This document shows positions 32,761 through 45,440 of a stretch of 64,000 nt of DNA, one piece after another. Within the stretch, counting starts at the first letter, position 1. Every line of letters starts with the position of its first letter. This stretch comes from Odontesthes bonariensis (taxonomy: Eukaryota; Chordata; Actinopteri; Atheriniformes; Atherinopsidae), in contig NC_134515.1 in the NCBI RefSeq assembly GCF_027942865.1, positions 25,256,227-25,320,226 of the forward strand. The letters are read 5' to 3'. The translations under genes and the position numbers were made by a program. Below the pieces are notes generated by a model, which ran no database searches, had not been told where the DNA came from, and worked only from the letters and a program-made list of their open reading frames with translations.

Positions 32761-32990
32761 CATGTATTACGCCATCCATCCATCCATGGAACCTACCCCA
32801 GCCATCAATGAGCTAGAGGCAGGGAACACCCTGGATAGGTTGCCAGTCCATCACAGGGCCACACAGAGACAAACGACCACACACACACACACACACACAC
32901 ACTCACTCCTGGGGACAATTGAGAGACACCAATTAACCTACACACAAAGAGAACATGCAAACTCCACACAGAAATTTAGTGAATTATGAT
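32761..32990 (-). repeat. L2-type LINE tail, inverted
   Basis: Starts CCATCCATCCATCC, then 'ggttgccagtccatcacagg', a (CA)n run at about 32878-32900, and 'gaacatgcaaactccacaca'. This is the reverse complement of the same sort of tail as at 526-815. Non-coding. Confidence 0.6.
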
Positions 32991-33457
32991 GGACGGTAGG
33001 GAAAATAAAGAGACCGATTTCTCCTCAAGTTGCCCTACAGGGTAAGTAAAGATAAAAGTTTAAAAATTCAATTCTAAATGTTATGTCAGTACAGTATAAA
33101 AACAATTTTGTTTATTTGATTTCTTTCTTTTCTTTTTTTAAATTTTGTTTATAAAGAATCTTGGCTTAAATGTTTTTTTTCTTCTTCGGTAAAGTTCTTT
33201 GGGGGTGACTGTAAAAAACAGAGCCAAGGCAGGAACCATATCTTTCATCATATCACTTCCGATAAGAATGTACACACCCTTTTTGCCTTGGCTGATTCCA
33301 AAACATCCATGTGAGATCGTTCCACCTCCCTCCCACTCAGACATTCTTGCTATTAAAGCCAACATTGCATGTTTCTCATCATTCAGCAGACACATTCTGG
33401 TTACAGTCTCTTATGAGTTGGACTAACCACTAAAACAACGAATCGTTTGGATCCAAC

Positions 33458-35082
33458 ATGGAGACTAAGCATTTCTGTCTTCTCGCGATGCTGGTAAGAA
33501 CTTATGTTTGGAAGCCATCTAGAACCCATCTAAACGTAGAATTTCTCTTTAGGATAAAGAAAATATTTTTTCATTCAATTTCATTTAATTTCATCTTCCT
33601 GCACATGAAGGCTGAATACTTTACAGAGCACATTTATTTACACAGCATTGACAGTTTATTGATAAATGCATGTCATTTGATTTATGCTGTATATTTGTGT
33701 ACTTCTGTCATAATTATATATTTTGTCATTCTGTGACAGAATCTCCTTTGTTTTACTTTCTAACTGCATGTTTTGCATTATTAACTACAAAAAATATTGC
33801 TACTGAATGAAGTCAAATCAGAGATTGCGAATGAAATATTTTAGCAGTCAGCTTGATGTAAAGGAGTATGGCTGATGAGGACCAATGTCTGTCAACCTTA
33901 CAGTGTTTGTAACGTCACGTTTAGTGTAAATCTAGAAGTTTTGTGGAGATAATGCTAAGAGATATGCATTCTGCCCCACATTTACTAATAGTGATAGTGA
34001 GTAATGTGATGTCATATGCTTACGGACAGTGTTGGGGAGTCCAGAGGTCGTCGTCTGAAATTTTGCTGCGACCAAAAAGAAACTGGGTCATACAGACCTT
34101 CAGTATTGACGAAGGTTATAGTGGACCTTTTCCATATGTGTTGGGCACAGTGAGTATCTGTACACCAAGTCACAACGCTCTGGTATGAATAGAGCACACG
34201 TCTAAATGCGGGAAGATCATTTTAAAATTTACTGCTGCTGCGATTCACATTCCAGGTTGGAGTTGAGAAAAATTTGCGTCTTTTCGAAATACATGGTCAA
34301 GGAGTGGATGAGGATCCTAAGGACATATTACAAATCAACGAAAACACAGGAGAAGTTCTTGTCCTGGGACCTGTGGACCATGAGCAATTTGATATTTTGA
34401 AGGTTAGAGGAAAATAACATGCGTGCACACACACATTTGAGCAATGATCTCCTGGAAAGCATGTGTGTAATCTTACAGTGTTGGAGGATGCTGAGTGGTT
34501 TCATTATGTCACAATTCATGTCGTTGCACTCAGTTGAAATTTGAGGCTCTCAATGCAGAAGATCGCAAAGTCGACATTCGGCTGGGCATCACAATTGACA
34601 TCCTGGACGCAAATGACAACCCTCCAAAATTTGACTTTGAAATGTACGAGGTCACCGTGAACGAGTCCACGTTACAAGGTAAGAGCCTCATTTTTTGTTT
34701 CCTGACGTCTTCCAAAACTTTTCCTGCGTTGACTGATATGCAAATAAAACAATTCTTTGTTCTGTGACATTGACAGGCTTTGGCTTGGTCACTATCAGGG
34801 CTATAGACACAGACAGCAGCGAGAAAAATAAAGAGTTCAGCTTCAGTCTAGTCTCTGTCACTCCTGAACCAGAAGGCATGCAATTCTACATAACTCAGAC
34901 AGCTGATATTGGATTCATTTCATTTAAAGGATGTCTGGACCATGAGGTGAGAGTACTTGATGGTATAATAGTAAAATTACATTGTGTTAATTGTTAAATT
35001 ATATTTGACTCCCATTATTTGTGGTAATTGGAATGGAATTGTGGTATGAATTAAAGCGCTTTTCATTATGGGTAGCATGTAA

Positions 35083-35127
<45 letters not shown>

Positions 35128-35156
35128 CATATATACATATGTATACATACATATAT

Positions 35157-35199
<43 letters not shown>

Positions 35200-35237
35200 T
35201 ACATACACACATATATATATACATACATACACATATA

Positions 35238-35278
<41 letters not shown>

Positions 35279-38200
35279 GTACATGGCCACTTATGATATA
35301 TTAAAAATTACATAGAATATTCTTTACTAAAGCATTTACTGTATATGTTGTGGTTTTAAGATGGAATATTTTGCAGAGCTGCTTGTAAGGAATTGGTTGA
35401 CAAATCATTACTTTCTTTTAAAAGATCAAATTTGATCAATGAAGTTAGTGAATGACAGCTCTTCGTAATGTTGCACATTTAGCTATTACATTCACAAATT
35501 GATTCCCGCCTTCAACATACTGCAGCGTTCCTTCAGCGCACCCGTTTACATCACAAGTCCCTGGACTAATGTTCAGCCACAGCGAGAGCAGTAAACCATA
35601 GCGTCTCCTTCTGTGAAATATCTATACTTTATAAACTGCATAAACATTTCATGTTGGGGGAATAGATTTTTAGAATATTTGGCAACAAACTAAGTAATCT
35701 GCTAAATGCTTCTTGTAGCCACATAAACTGCTTGCACGAGCCTGCTGGCATTTTCAGCCGCTCCTTTGTTACAATGCATTTAAGCTATTTTCAGTTTGCA
35801 GGAGTCATTTTTGCAATGGCAGATTTTAGAACTGCCCAGACCATTCAGATGGAGTTTTGAACCTTTTGCTAGCTAACTTGAGTCAGTCCACCTATTGCTT
35901 TTTGAACATTATTTAGTGTCACTGGATGTGTTCTCCAGGACATTTTTACTGAAAACGAACAATTTCAATTCAAAAAACATTTTTTTGACCTGGGAAAACA
36001 CACTTTTTTTCTAAACTCCTTTGGTGATTGTCTGGTTTAATTATGAAAGGTCACATACTTCATGAGATAACTGAGAGTCTTCACAGACATATTTTCAAAC
36101 TGAGTGATCTCTTCAACCCACAAGAAATCAGAGAAATACACCATCATAGTGGAGGCCAAAGACAATGGAAAACCACAGCTATCCAGCTTCTGCACTGTCA
36201 TAGTTACAATATTGGATGGAAATAACCACCTTCCTGTGATAACAGGACAAACAGTAAGCAACTACTTATTTCTATTACCTTGGCAGCTGCTGTATTGAAC
36301 ATATCTAATTGAGCATCTTTAACATTTTGACACCCTAGGGCCCAGCGAGAGTTGAAGAAGGACAGAAAGATGTCCTTGTTTTACGTCTACAAGCTACCGA
36401 TGAAGACACTAAAGGCACGATGGCATGGAAGGCAAAATATCGCATCGACGGAGACACAGACAACAACTTCAGAATTACTACTGATCCTGTGACAAATGAA
36501 GGGATGCTATATGTGGAGAAGGTACTTTTCTTTTTATAGTCCTACCAACAGTGCATTGAACTCTTAATCTTAATCTACCCTTTCATACTTACTTTTGAAA
36601 ATACAGAGAACTTTGATTTTGCTTCTTATGATAAAAATGAGCTACCTCACATTTGACTTACTTTTGCACCTTGAAAACAATAAATCAGAAAAAAAAAGAT
36701 ACAAGATTTCATTCAAAACTGTGTGGTCATTTTGATTTTCCAAGTTATTTATAGTACCCAACTGCTGATGACACGTACACTGACACCTGAGATGTTGATA
36801 GTGAATGGATGACAAAATGAAGACAAAAACAAACACTCAATCAATTATAGTTTGCTTACAGTAAACAAGACTACGACTTGTGTGCACTTTCACATACGAG
36901 TAGAAAAAAAATAGCTTCATTAAACCTGTGTCAAATTCCAACAAATGCGTATGGAAGCTGGGGTAGAGGGACAAATTGAAATGCAAAGCAGAATTCACAG
37001 GGGCTTGCAAGGTTCTTGGCGGGTATGTCTTTTTTCCTTTAGACACTCTCTAAAGAATTACCTTTTTCTTATCATTTTAGGGCACTAATGTCCACATTGG
37101 TTTTAAAACAGCATTTCTATCTTTACTTCTTTTACAGCATCTGAACTATGAGGCCAATCCTTTGAAGAACCTCACTATCAGTGTAGAGAATGAGGTCACC
37201 TATCAACAGTGCAAAGTGCTGGAACGCACCACCACCAAGTTTTGGAAAACAAAGATCATTGGAGGCACAACAATTACTGCAAGTAATTTACAAGGATATT
37301 TATCCAGTAGGACAGTGACACTGACAGTGGTGGATGTCAATGAGGCTCCAGTCTTTGAAAAAGACAAAGTACTTGTGTGGTTGCGTGAGAATGTTGGAGT
37401 AGGCTACTATTTAGGGGAATTTACGGCTCGTGACCCAGACATCAAAAGCGCAAGCACAATTACGTAAGTCAAGATGACACCGCTATATGACAGTCTTCCA
37501 AATAAATGTTGGATCGATTTGTAAATTGAGAATTCTCCCATTTCCTTTCCAGATACATAAAAGGAGAAGATCCAGCTGATTGGGTTACAGTGGACCCCGA
37601 GACTGGAAAAATAACCACGTCAAAGATCCCAGACAGAGAGTCGACCTTTGTTAAAGATGACATCTATTTAGTCACAGTATATGCTGTTGATAACGGTATG
37701 ACCCAGAGAACACACACACCTTATCATTAACCACCTTGTTTTCAACACATTGTTAAAAATGTTCAATGCATATTTCTGGTGACCAGGTGAACCCCCACAG
37801 ACAAGCACCGCAACTCTCAGCATCGTGATTAAGGACGAGAACGACAATGCTCCATTCCTGGTTACAAGCAAAATGGACATGTGCGTGTCTGACGAACCCT
37901 CAATGGCCAAGATCACAGCATTGGACCTGGATGCAGAGCCCTTCTCTGGGCCTTTCAGGTTCAGACTCCTTGGAGATGTGACGGACAAGTGGAGGATTGA
38001 CCCTGCGCATGGTAAGCTCTCGCAAAACGACGCCAAGATCATAACAAAACTAATCAGAGCTAAAAGTCACTATAGATTCAAAGAAGCAGATAAGCCAAGT
38101 TTCTAATGTTGGTCACAATTAACTCTAATGGTATAACTGAATGTGCATTTGCTTTGGATTTGTAGGACATTCAGTCAACCTGGTGAAAGAAAACAACGTT

Positions 38201-41200
38201 TATTCTGGATACCATGATTTGCAATTAGAGGTGTCTGATCTTCAAGACATGACAGCTGTCTACAATCTGTCAGTAACTGTGTGTGACTGCTTACACCCAA
38301 CGACGCCAAATTGTACAATACGAAAAGCTGTTGGTTCCACAGTCCAAGGAGGAGCACTGGGAATAGCTTTTTTAAGTATGCTCCTGCTTCTAGGTAAGCC
38401 AAGAAAATATTATTTACTTCTTGAAAGGATTATAAAAAATGGCAAATGACAATGTCAACATATGAGGACATAACATAGCGTATATATTTCTGTCTCTGGT
38501 TCTTTACGCCAGGTTTGCTATTTTGTGCTTTGGTGGTATCATGCAAGAGAGAGATTATACCACTCCCCGATTGGACCTGTTCACAAGAATTGATGGGGGG
38601 TAACACAGAGAGACCAGGAGAAGACTGCAAAGTAAATATCTCTATAAGAAACTTCTACTTGCTTAATACATGCACGTATATCCAGTAAAGTACTCGCGCA
38701 ATCGCACAAACATGGACAGACCCTCACACTTTTTTTGTGTGTGCTGCTGTTATTCCTGATCATCTATTTATTTATTCAGCAATTCTGCAGTTAAATATGT
38801 AACGCCTATTGGATTAGTTTTTGCTTCAGACAACATACAGATAAAATGTGGTTATTTTCCTTTAGATGAACTATTCAGACACATTCATCTCAAAGAAAAG
38901 GTATTTTACCATAGAAACATGTTATGTTACTGTGACAAAGCTGCATTTTTATGTTTAAGGTACCTGAAACAGGAAACAAGAGCCGCTTTCGGACAGACCG
39001 TTCTAAGAAAGTAGTTATCAGAACTACCCTCCTCGAATTTCGTTCTGATAACTATCCTTCCCCAGCGGAACTGTTTCAGTCTGCATTCGCACATGAGTCG
39101 GGACCTGATAGGGACTGATGCGCCGCGCGCAGCCGTCTGCTTCAGTGACGTGTTAGCCGTTAGCCGTTTAGCGCTACATTCAAACACAAAATAAAACGGT
39201 AAAAGTAAGGAGAGTAGAAAAAACACCACCAAGAAGCTAATATGGAGAGCGGGGAGGCCACTGTGTTTATGGTCTGCATGATGGTGATATTAATCATGGA
39301 CGATCACATCAGGCGTCTAACATGAGGCTGGAAGAGCTCACAGAGAGAGTCAGGAGATACTTTTTTATTTCATGAAGGAAGAAAGGAGAGCAGAGCGCTG
39401 CAGACAAATGAGACCAGTGTAAGTTTAACTTATTAAACACCCGCCGGGAAACATTTTAGCCGTGATAGCATGGCATGGGGCGTAGCTACCGACCACCAAA
39501 CACCTCTGTCAGATTAGTTCTATAGAACTATGAAAAGACCCGACCTCGGAGAAGGAGCTAAATAGTTATAGGAACTAAGGGAGAAAGCCCCGAGTTGCTG
39601 TATGTCCGAACACGGGAGAAAACGGCCCCGCGGATTAAAAGGTTATTAGAACTGCCAATGGTTCCTACAGTCCGAAAGCGGCTAAGGGGAACGCTGGAGG
39701 ACAGCTTCAAGTAGTAGATAACTTCATTATGAAGCCAGTAAGTCCTGCAAAGTATGCACTTAATTCAACAGAAACATTGTAAAAAAAAAACAAAAAAAAA
39801 CATTTATTTCACCTCATGGCATGATATCAACTTCAGTAACAGCCTGTGACTATTCAGGGCTTTGTACATAAGAAGTCAACGAAGCAATAATTACCGGTTT
39901 GCAAACATGGTATGCAAACAAAGCTAATCCCAGTTCACATTGAGCAACAGTTTTCAGGTAAATCATGCGATGCGCTACCACAGCCCCCATTCTGATGATA
40001 GGTCCTGAACTTGCAGCACCGACATGTATCCGCACAGTGCCACACAGGGAGGAAACTGTGATCAGTGTTTTTTTGGTTTTGTTTTTTTTGTTTTTTTGTT
40101 CAAATCTCATATCTACTGACTGTTATTGGCTTGTGTCTACAAACACAACAGAACAAAAAGAACTAAGGGAAATACAAATAAAAATCTGTGTCTCACACCA
40201 GAGAAAAACATGACTGCACACCTCCAACCGACAGGGATCACGGGGATCCATTTCTTCATTTTAGCGATACATAGTACGTCTTTGAAACGCTTTGTTTAAA
40301 AGAAAATCTGGTTTAACCCAGGCGTGTTTCTGGAAAAATATAAATGACAAAACGTTTTTATTCTATTGTGATAAAATTAAAATAGTTTTTGCGTCTTCAA
40401 AATGTAGTTTCAGAGCGTGTGTCACTATAAACAATTGGCTAACTGCCTTACCCGGCAATTTGACATGTTTCTTAATACGGTTTTATGAACAGCAATTTGA
40501 TAAATGAAAATGACTTAAAATCAGATCGACCATGAAAGGAAACCAAAATGAAACCATAGCCTAATGTGTTGTTTTTCCACCCCTAACTAGGTGATACAAG
40601 GCTTGGTAGCTGACTCACAAATACAAATGGGCAGTTCCAGCTTCCAAAGACCCAGCTTCATGCAAACAGATTCCACTCATGACAACTACAAAGCTACGGT
40701 ACTAAAATAACAATGGTTCTTATTTTGTTTTCTCTTTTCTTTTGATAAATTATATTTTAAGTTTGTGTGTCTTCAAAATGTTGATTCAGAGCATGCATCA
40801 GTCTAGGCTTGAAAGGGAAAAGCATGCGTATGGTGCGTCCGGTAGTGACGGGTTAAATTCAGGAAAGGACAGGCTGTGAAATAAAACTACAAAGATAAAC
40901 TCTCACTCTTATGATTTTGGTCTGCCATCACACCTGTCCAGGAACAATTGGTTAACTGCCTTACCCGGCAATTTGACAGAAATGTTTCTTAATGCAGTTT
41001 CATGAACAGCAATTTGATAAATGAAAATGACTTAAAATCACATCGACCATGAAAGGAAACCAAAATGAAACCATAGCCTAATGTGTTTTTTTTTCCACCC
41101 CTAACTAGGTGATACAAGGCTTGGTAGCTGACTCACAAATACAAATGAACAGTTCCAGCTTCCAAAGACCCAGCTTCATGCAAACAGATTCCACTCATGA

Positions 41201-42534
41201 CAACTACAAAGCTACGGTACTAAAATAACAATGGTTCTTATTTTGTTTTCTCTTTTCTTTTGATAAATTATATTTTAAGTTTGTGTGTCTTCAAAATGTT
41301 GATTCAGAGCATGCATCAGTCTAGGCTTGAAAGAGAAAAGCATGCGTATGGTGCGTCCGGTAGTGACGGGTTAAATTCAGGAAAGGACAGGCTGTGAAAT
41401 AAAACTACAAAGATAAACTCTCACTCTTATGATTTTGGTCTTTTTTATAGGAAATATGCCATCACACCTGTTCAGGAACAATTGGTTAACTGGCAGTTTT
41501 AGAGAAATGCCTTTTAATACAGTTTTAGTATCATTTTAAACTGTCTGAAGACGTTTCTGATACTTTTTCAAGATAAATGAAAAATTACTTAAAATCACAT
41601 CGACCATGAAATGAAACCAAAATGAAACCATAGCCTAATGTGTTGTTTTTCCATCCCCTAACTAGGTGATACAAGGCTTGGTAGCTGACTCACAAGTACA
41701 AATGAACAGTTCCAGCTTCCAAAGACCCAGCTTCATGCAAACAGATTCCGCTCATGACAACTACAAAGCTATGGTACTAAAATGTTTGAAGTTACCATTT
41801 TTGTTATTGTTACAGTTAACATTACGAAGCACATTTACCTGGTTTAAAGAGACAGATATCAAGAATGTTATTGAATATAATTATACATTTAATACTATGA
41901 TATTCTAAAGGTATTAAAAATTTAATTGCTTTATTGTCAAGTCCATGAGTCAGCGATGGAAGACTTCCAGGGTCACGAATGCATCATCAGCCATGAACAT
42001 GAGATCTCAGCAGTGGAAATCTCAATGCTGGGTACTGCAACATACCTCAATATGCTTCCAAATTTCTACAGTTCTGTTTTGAGCTAATTTATTGTTGTTT
42101 GAATCAAAAACAAGAAAAGAATCATGGTTTTCTTCTTGTAAATTTTGAAGGATTCACAGGAACAAGAAGAAGTTTACCAGAGAAATCTCCTAAGTGAATC
42201 ATTACAAATAATGCTGGTCAAACTGAAAACACCAGGCAAGGAGCTTGGAGATTATGAACCACATGTGTATGCTGAGGAGGGAGACTCAAAGCATGACTTC
42301 GAACTTGATGCTATATCCAACCCCGAAGTTTCCTTTGACCCAGATATGGAATTTGATTTGAGTTTCAATACTCTGGCCACGATCTGCATGCCTGGCGACA
42401 TCAAAAACCCCAGTGGAAAAACTGAGGACAGCAACTTCGATCAGCAGATTGCAGTAACACGTCTGCACTTTATCCACTCGGCTGTCGACACATACAAGGT
42501 GGCCTGTAGCGCACAGCAGGACTGCCTTTCTTGA
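33458..42534 (+). CDS. cdh26: Cadherin-26-like protein (second tandem copy) with triplicated cytoplasmic exon
   Basis: Proposed exons: 33458-33493, 34045-34149, 34256-34402, 34534-34678, 34777-34946, 36125-36253, 36339-36521, 37138-37463, 37553-37695, 37787-38011, 38166-38393, 38513-38631, then 40591-40698 / 41109-41216 / 41666-41773 (three copies of one 108-nt phase-0 exon), 41942-42031, 42151-42534. With one copy the protein is 845 aa; with three it is 917 aa. Exon phases match the first copy through the membrane-spanning region. Visible: furin-like RPKR then N-W-V (Trp2); calcium linkers [17 protein letters not shown] and DENDNAPFL, with a degenerate EC2 linker (DGNNHLP); EC4 with [12 protein letters not shown] and DREST; a transmembrane helix at about residues 597-625. 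The tail keeps YEPHVYAEE but not the [12 protein letters not shown] core of the first copy. Exon 2 could instead start at 34030; the 5' end is the least certain part. Single-pass membrane adhesion protein by family. Confidence 0.85.
35083..35283. repeat. (TA)n / ATAC microsatellite
   Basis: About 200 bp of TA dinucleotides interspersed with ATAC and ATACAT units, in intron 5 of the second cadherin gene. The Tyr/Ile-rich frames on both strands here are artefacts of the repeat. The rest of this 1.2-kb intron (35284-36124) shows nothing I recognise. Confidence 0.95.
38981..39683. mobile_element. 703-bp inverted-repeat element in intron 12 of the second cdh26
   Basis: Begins AGCCGCTTTCGGACAG and ends with inverted GTCCGAAAGCGGCT. 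AAG lies on both sides (38978-38980 and 39684-39686), in line with a 3-bp Harbinger-like duplication. Near 39241 a short frame starts [10 protein letters not shown] but is soon broken. Probably a non-autonomous relic. No other repeat is evident in the remainder of the 2-kb intron up to 40400. Confidence 0.68.
40420..41780 (+). repeat. Tandem triplication of a cadherin cytoplasmic exon with its introns
   Basis: Three units of roughly 520-560 bp, each holding a 108-nt exon (40591-40698, 41109-41216, 41666-41773) preceded by CTAACTAG and followed by GTACTAAAAT. The exons differ from one another at two or three bases per pair. The encoded 36 residues start [13 protein letters not shown] and end HDNYKAT; substitutions are Gly/Asn, Ile/Val, Thr/Ala and Thr/Met. 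Surrounding intron DNA is almost as similar between units 1 and 2, while unit 3 has diverged more upstream. Each exon is phase 0 at both ends, so any number can be spliced in without shifting the frame. Confidence 0.88.
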
Positions 42535-43283
42535 GAAAGGGGACTTTTGGATGGACGGCAAACATGCCTCCTGAATTTATCACGCAAGCGATGCAATGTT
42601 AACAGCGAAAAACACAATTCTTTAAGAGCGGAAAGCAAGAAAAGGTTTCAGAGAAGGAAAAAATGTGGCCACTGACATTTTAAGACTTTCTGGGAAGGGG
42701 GAAAAACAAAACACTGTCCTTTTTCTGTGGTCACTGTAAGTCCATTGAGTTTGAATAGTGTCCAAAGGGCCAGCAATATTTAGTTATGCCTCATGTGATA
42801 GACTTTGTGAAAACAATCCAGAAAATCATGGAGAATAATGTGGAAAACAAAGAAGTGAAGCCCTCTATTTTGTGCCATGTTGCCTTTCTTATGCGTGGCT
42901 GCAGTTGGTAAACATTAGCAGAACAAAATATGAGCAATGCTGACCCATAGTGTGAGAAAAAGTATGCCAACTAGCTTTTGGGGGAACTGTTGAAAAAAAT
43001 ACAAGTATAGAAAGAAATAAAGTAAGAAATATCTAAGCAGTCATTTTCTGTAGTAACTGCTGGGAAGGCCTTTTACTTACCAGGCAATAATGCACAACTG
43101 CCTGTGTGTCCGTTAAAAGTCAGGCTTTTTAATTTCACCCCATGTGAGCATTTAAAATATTAAGGTGTGCCTTACAAATAAAGCACTCCCAAGATGGTGT
43201 GTTGATAAGGGAAGCACCACAATGTTTCTCTGTATTCACTTTACCATTACCGTCCCGTCAGGCCGGTTTTGTGTTTTGTTAAA
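42535..43283 (+). other. 3' UTR of the second cdh26 copy with polyadenylation signals
   Basis: Non-coding after the stop. AATAAA hexamers occur at 43016-43021 and 43177-43182. A further AATAAA at 44410-44415 lies beyond the inverted-repeat element that starts at about 43284, so a longer transcript would include that element. Confidence 0.55.
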
Positions 43284-44166
43284 GGCCCTGTCACACTGTT
43301 GCGTATGAGAGAAGCGTATGAGTTGCGTATGAAAATTAATCATACGCACGAAAAGTCCTTGAAAATAAAGAATGACTAGCGTATGAGTAGCATATGAACT
43401 GCGCATGCCCAGCGTACGTTTCAATGCGCCTATTGAGAATGAGGAGTCACGTGACTCCGGTCGGCCGGTCGGCCATGTTGGTAGAAGACGCTATTGGTTG
43501 CCAGGGGCAACGCCATTAACTCAGCAGCCTTTCCACATTGCTCCATTATTGCAGTAGACGACGCGCTATCAACATCTCTCGATCATGCCTCCCAAGAAGC
43601 AATCGTCGTTTGCCCGGGCCCTGGGCCGAGGAAAAGGCAAAAAAACACAAGAATCATTCTCACCCAAACCTGCTGAAATGCCTGATGCACCTGCGGCTGA
43701 TGAGTTACATGCTTCTGAGCGATCAAGATCCCCAACTCCTCCTCCTGACCGCTCCCGTGAATCGTCGCCCGTCTGCCGCCTCCATCTCCGCCCGTCTGGC
43801 GGAGATGGAGGCGGCAGACGGGCGGAGGCTATAAATACGCTAGCTGTACGGTACACCTTCATGCCAACATATGGCAATTTATGTCCAGCGTTCTCGACCT
43901 ATCAGTAACGTACCTATATCGTACCTCTAGCGTATTCAGCGTATGCCTAGCATATGCTCAGCGTATTAACCATACGCACAAAAGTTTTGAGCATGTTCAA
44001 AAATTTATTTCTGCCTCAGCGTATGCCAACGTATGCCAACGTATGCCAGCGTGCTTGAAATGTATACAACCTATGCCTAACGTTCCCCTGGCGTATGTCA
44101 GCGTATACCAGCGTATGAGTGATAATTTTCATACGCTAGTGCCATACGCAACAGTGTGACAGGGCC
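43284..44166. mobile_element. 883-bp inverted-repeat element with arrays of CGTATG
   Basis: Begins GGCCCTGTCACACTGTTGCG and ends with the exact inverse. TTA lies near both ends (43279-43281 and 44168-44170), a possible Harbinger-type duplication. Both subterminal regions carry many copies of GCGTATG or its complement CATACGC. The centre holds a 25-bp perfect hairpin (43767-43823) and a 107-codon frame beginning MPPKKQSSFARALGRGKGKK with Ser/Pro-rich sequence, which may be a captured or relic N-terminus. No transposase seen. Confidence 0.7.
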
Positions 44167-45440
44167 ATTATAGACTGTATGTTTGCATTGTACGCTCATG
44201 CATGTTTTTATAACAGGGTGTGAAAAAAACCTGAGAGCACAGCAACTTCTGGGGATTTCCTGTAAGGGCTTGGACTGAATGGCAGTCGCAATGAGTACAG
44301 ATTGATTTTTAGAGTTTAAAGACTTGGGTTTGGTGTTAGTTCTTGTGTGTGTTCTTTGGGTATCTGCGTTTTTTATTATGCGTATGCATTAATGAGCCTG
44401 TACAAATCAAATAAAGCAGTCCATGTTCTATTTGAAACTTTGTCCCCTAGTCTACATACTTTTAGGCCTGAGTGGAATGTTTAGTATATGGTAATGAGAG
44501 CTTGCGCATTAATTACTCCACCACAACATCTCGGAGGTGTTATTTACCGTCAGGTGAATTCCTGTGTGACCCCGACTCCTTTTCGGTTATTCAATAAACA
44601 GCAATATCTGTTCCCATGACTTTATGGACCATGCTGCATGTGAAAGTGAAGTTGAATCCTCAACATTTTGTGTTGCATTAGCTATGCATTCAGGACAGAA
44701 TGTTTGAAGGGAACTAACCAGGGGCACAGATATAGAATCCCTCCCAGTCACACGCTATGAATTCGTCATTCTCTGTGCCTGTTGACGCCAAAACGTTTGA
44801 GTGCGTATCTGACGCCGGGCCACATTGCACCTTTGCAAAGGGAAACTGAATTATATGAGAACATCAGTTGCAATTCATTTTGCCTTGCAAATGAACAGCT
44901 TCACAGTACAGACAGCAGAGACAAACATAATTTTGTGAGGTTTCTAAAGAAAAAAAAAAAAAAGAAGCACACTCAAGAGTGTGTTTACTTGGGTCAGCCT
45001 GAAGGAGACTGTGAGATTTAAGCAGGAAGGTCCTTTCTACCATTCCATCTGGAAGCCCTCTTCAAAATCATCAAACATTTCTTCCAACCATGCCTATGAC
45101 ACAGGACCAAAAAAACCCCCAGCAGACAACGACAACAAAACATGTCAAATACTTGAAATGAACTTATGACATGCAAGTGACAAGACCAAGCCCACAACAG
45201 TTCAGCTCAAAGACTGAGCGGACAGACGAACAAAGGTGACCAACGCCTCTTGAACCAAGATAACACTGGCGGTTGTGTCGAGACAACGAGTATTAATAGA
45301 ACTAATGAAATGATCTCTGAGGATGGGAACAATAAGAATGACAAAGAAAGAAGTACAGTGTCCAGAGAGTCATGTTCCGACGCTCCACTGGCTTTGAAGA
45401 ATGCTACCAGCGTGCTAATTTTCAAACACGGGTGAGGTTC
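44167..45440. other. Intergenic, nothing recognised
   Basis: About 1.3 kb between the inverted-repeat element and the retrotransposon. It holds an AATAAA at 44410, an A17 run near 44950 and short frames without motifs. Confidence 0.4.

Noticed and set aside
34977-35296. Tyr/Ile-rich frames of up to 93 codons on both strands
   Set aside because: They are translations of the TA/ATAC microsatellite.
38866-38900. Candidate exon ([11 protein letters not shown]) in the second cadherin gene, between 38631 and 40591
   Set aside because: It has an acceptor-like TTTCCTTTAG and a donor-like GGTATT, but its length leaves phase 2 and makes the next exon start with a stop. Exon 12 joins the triplicated exon directly in frame without it.
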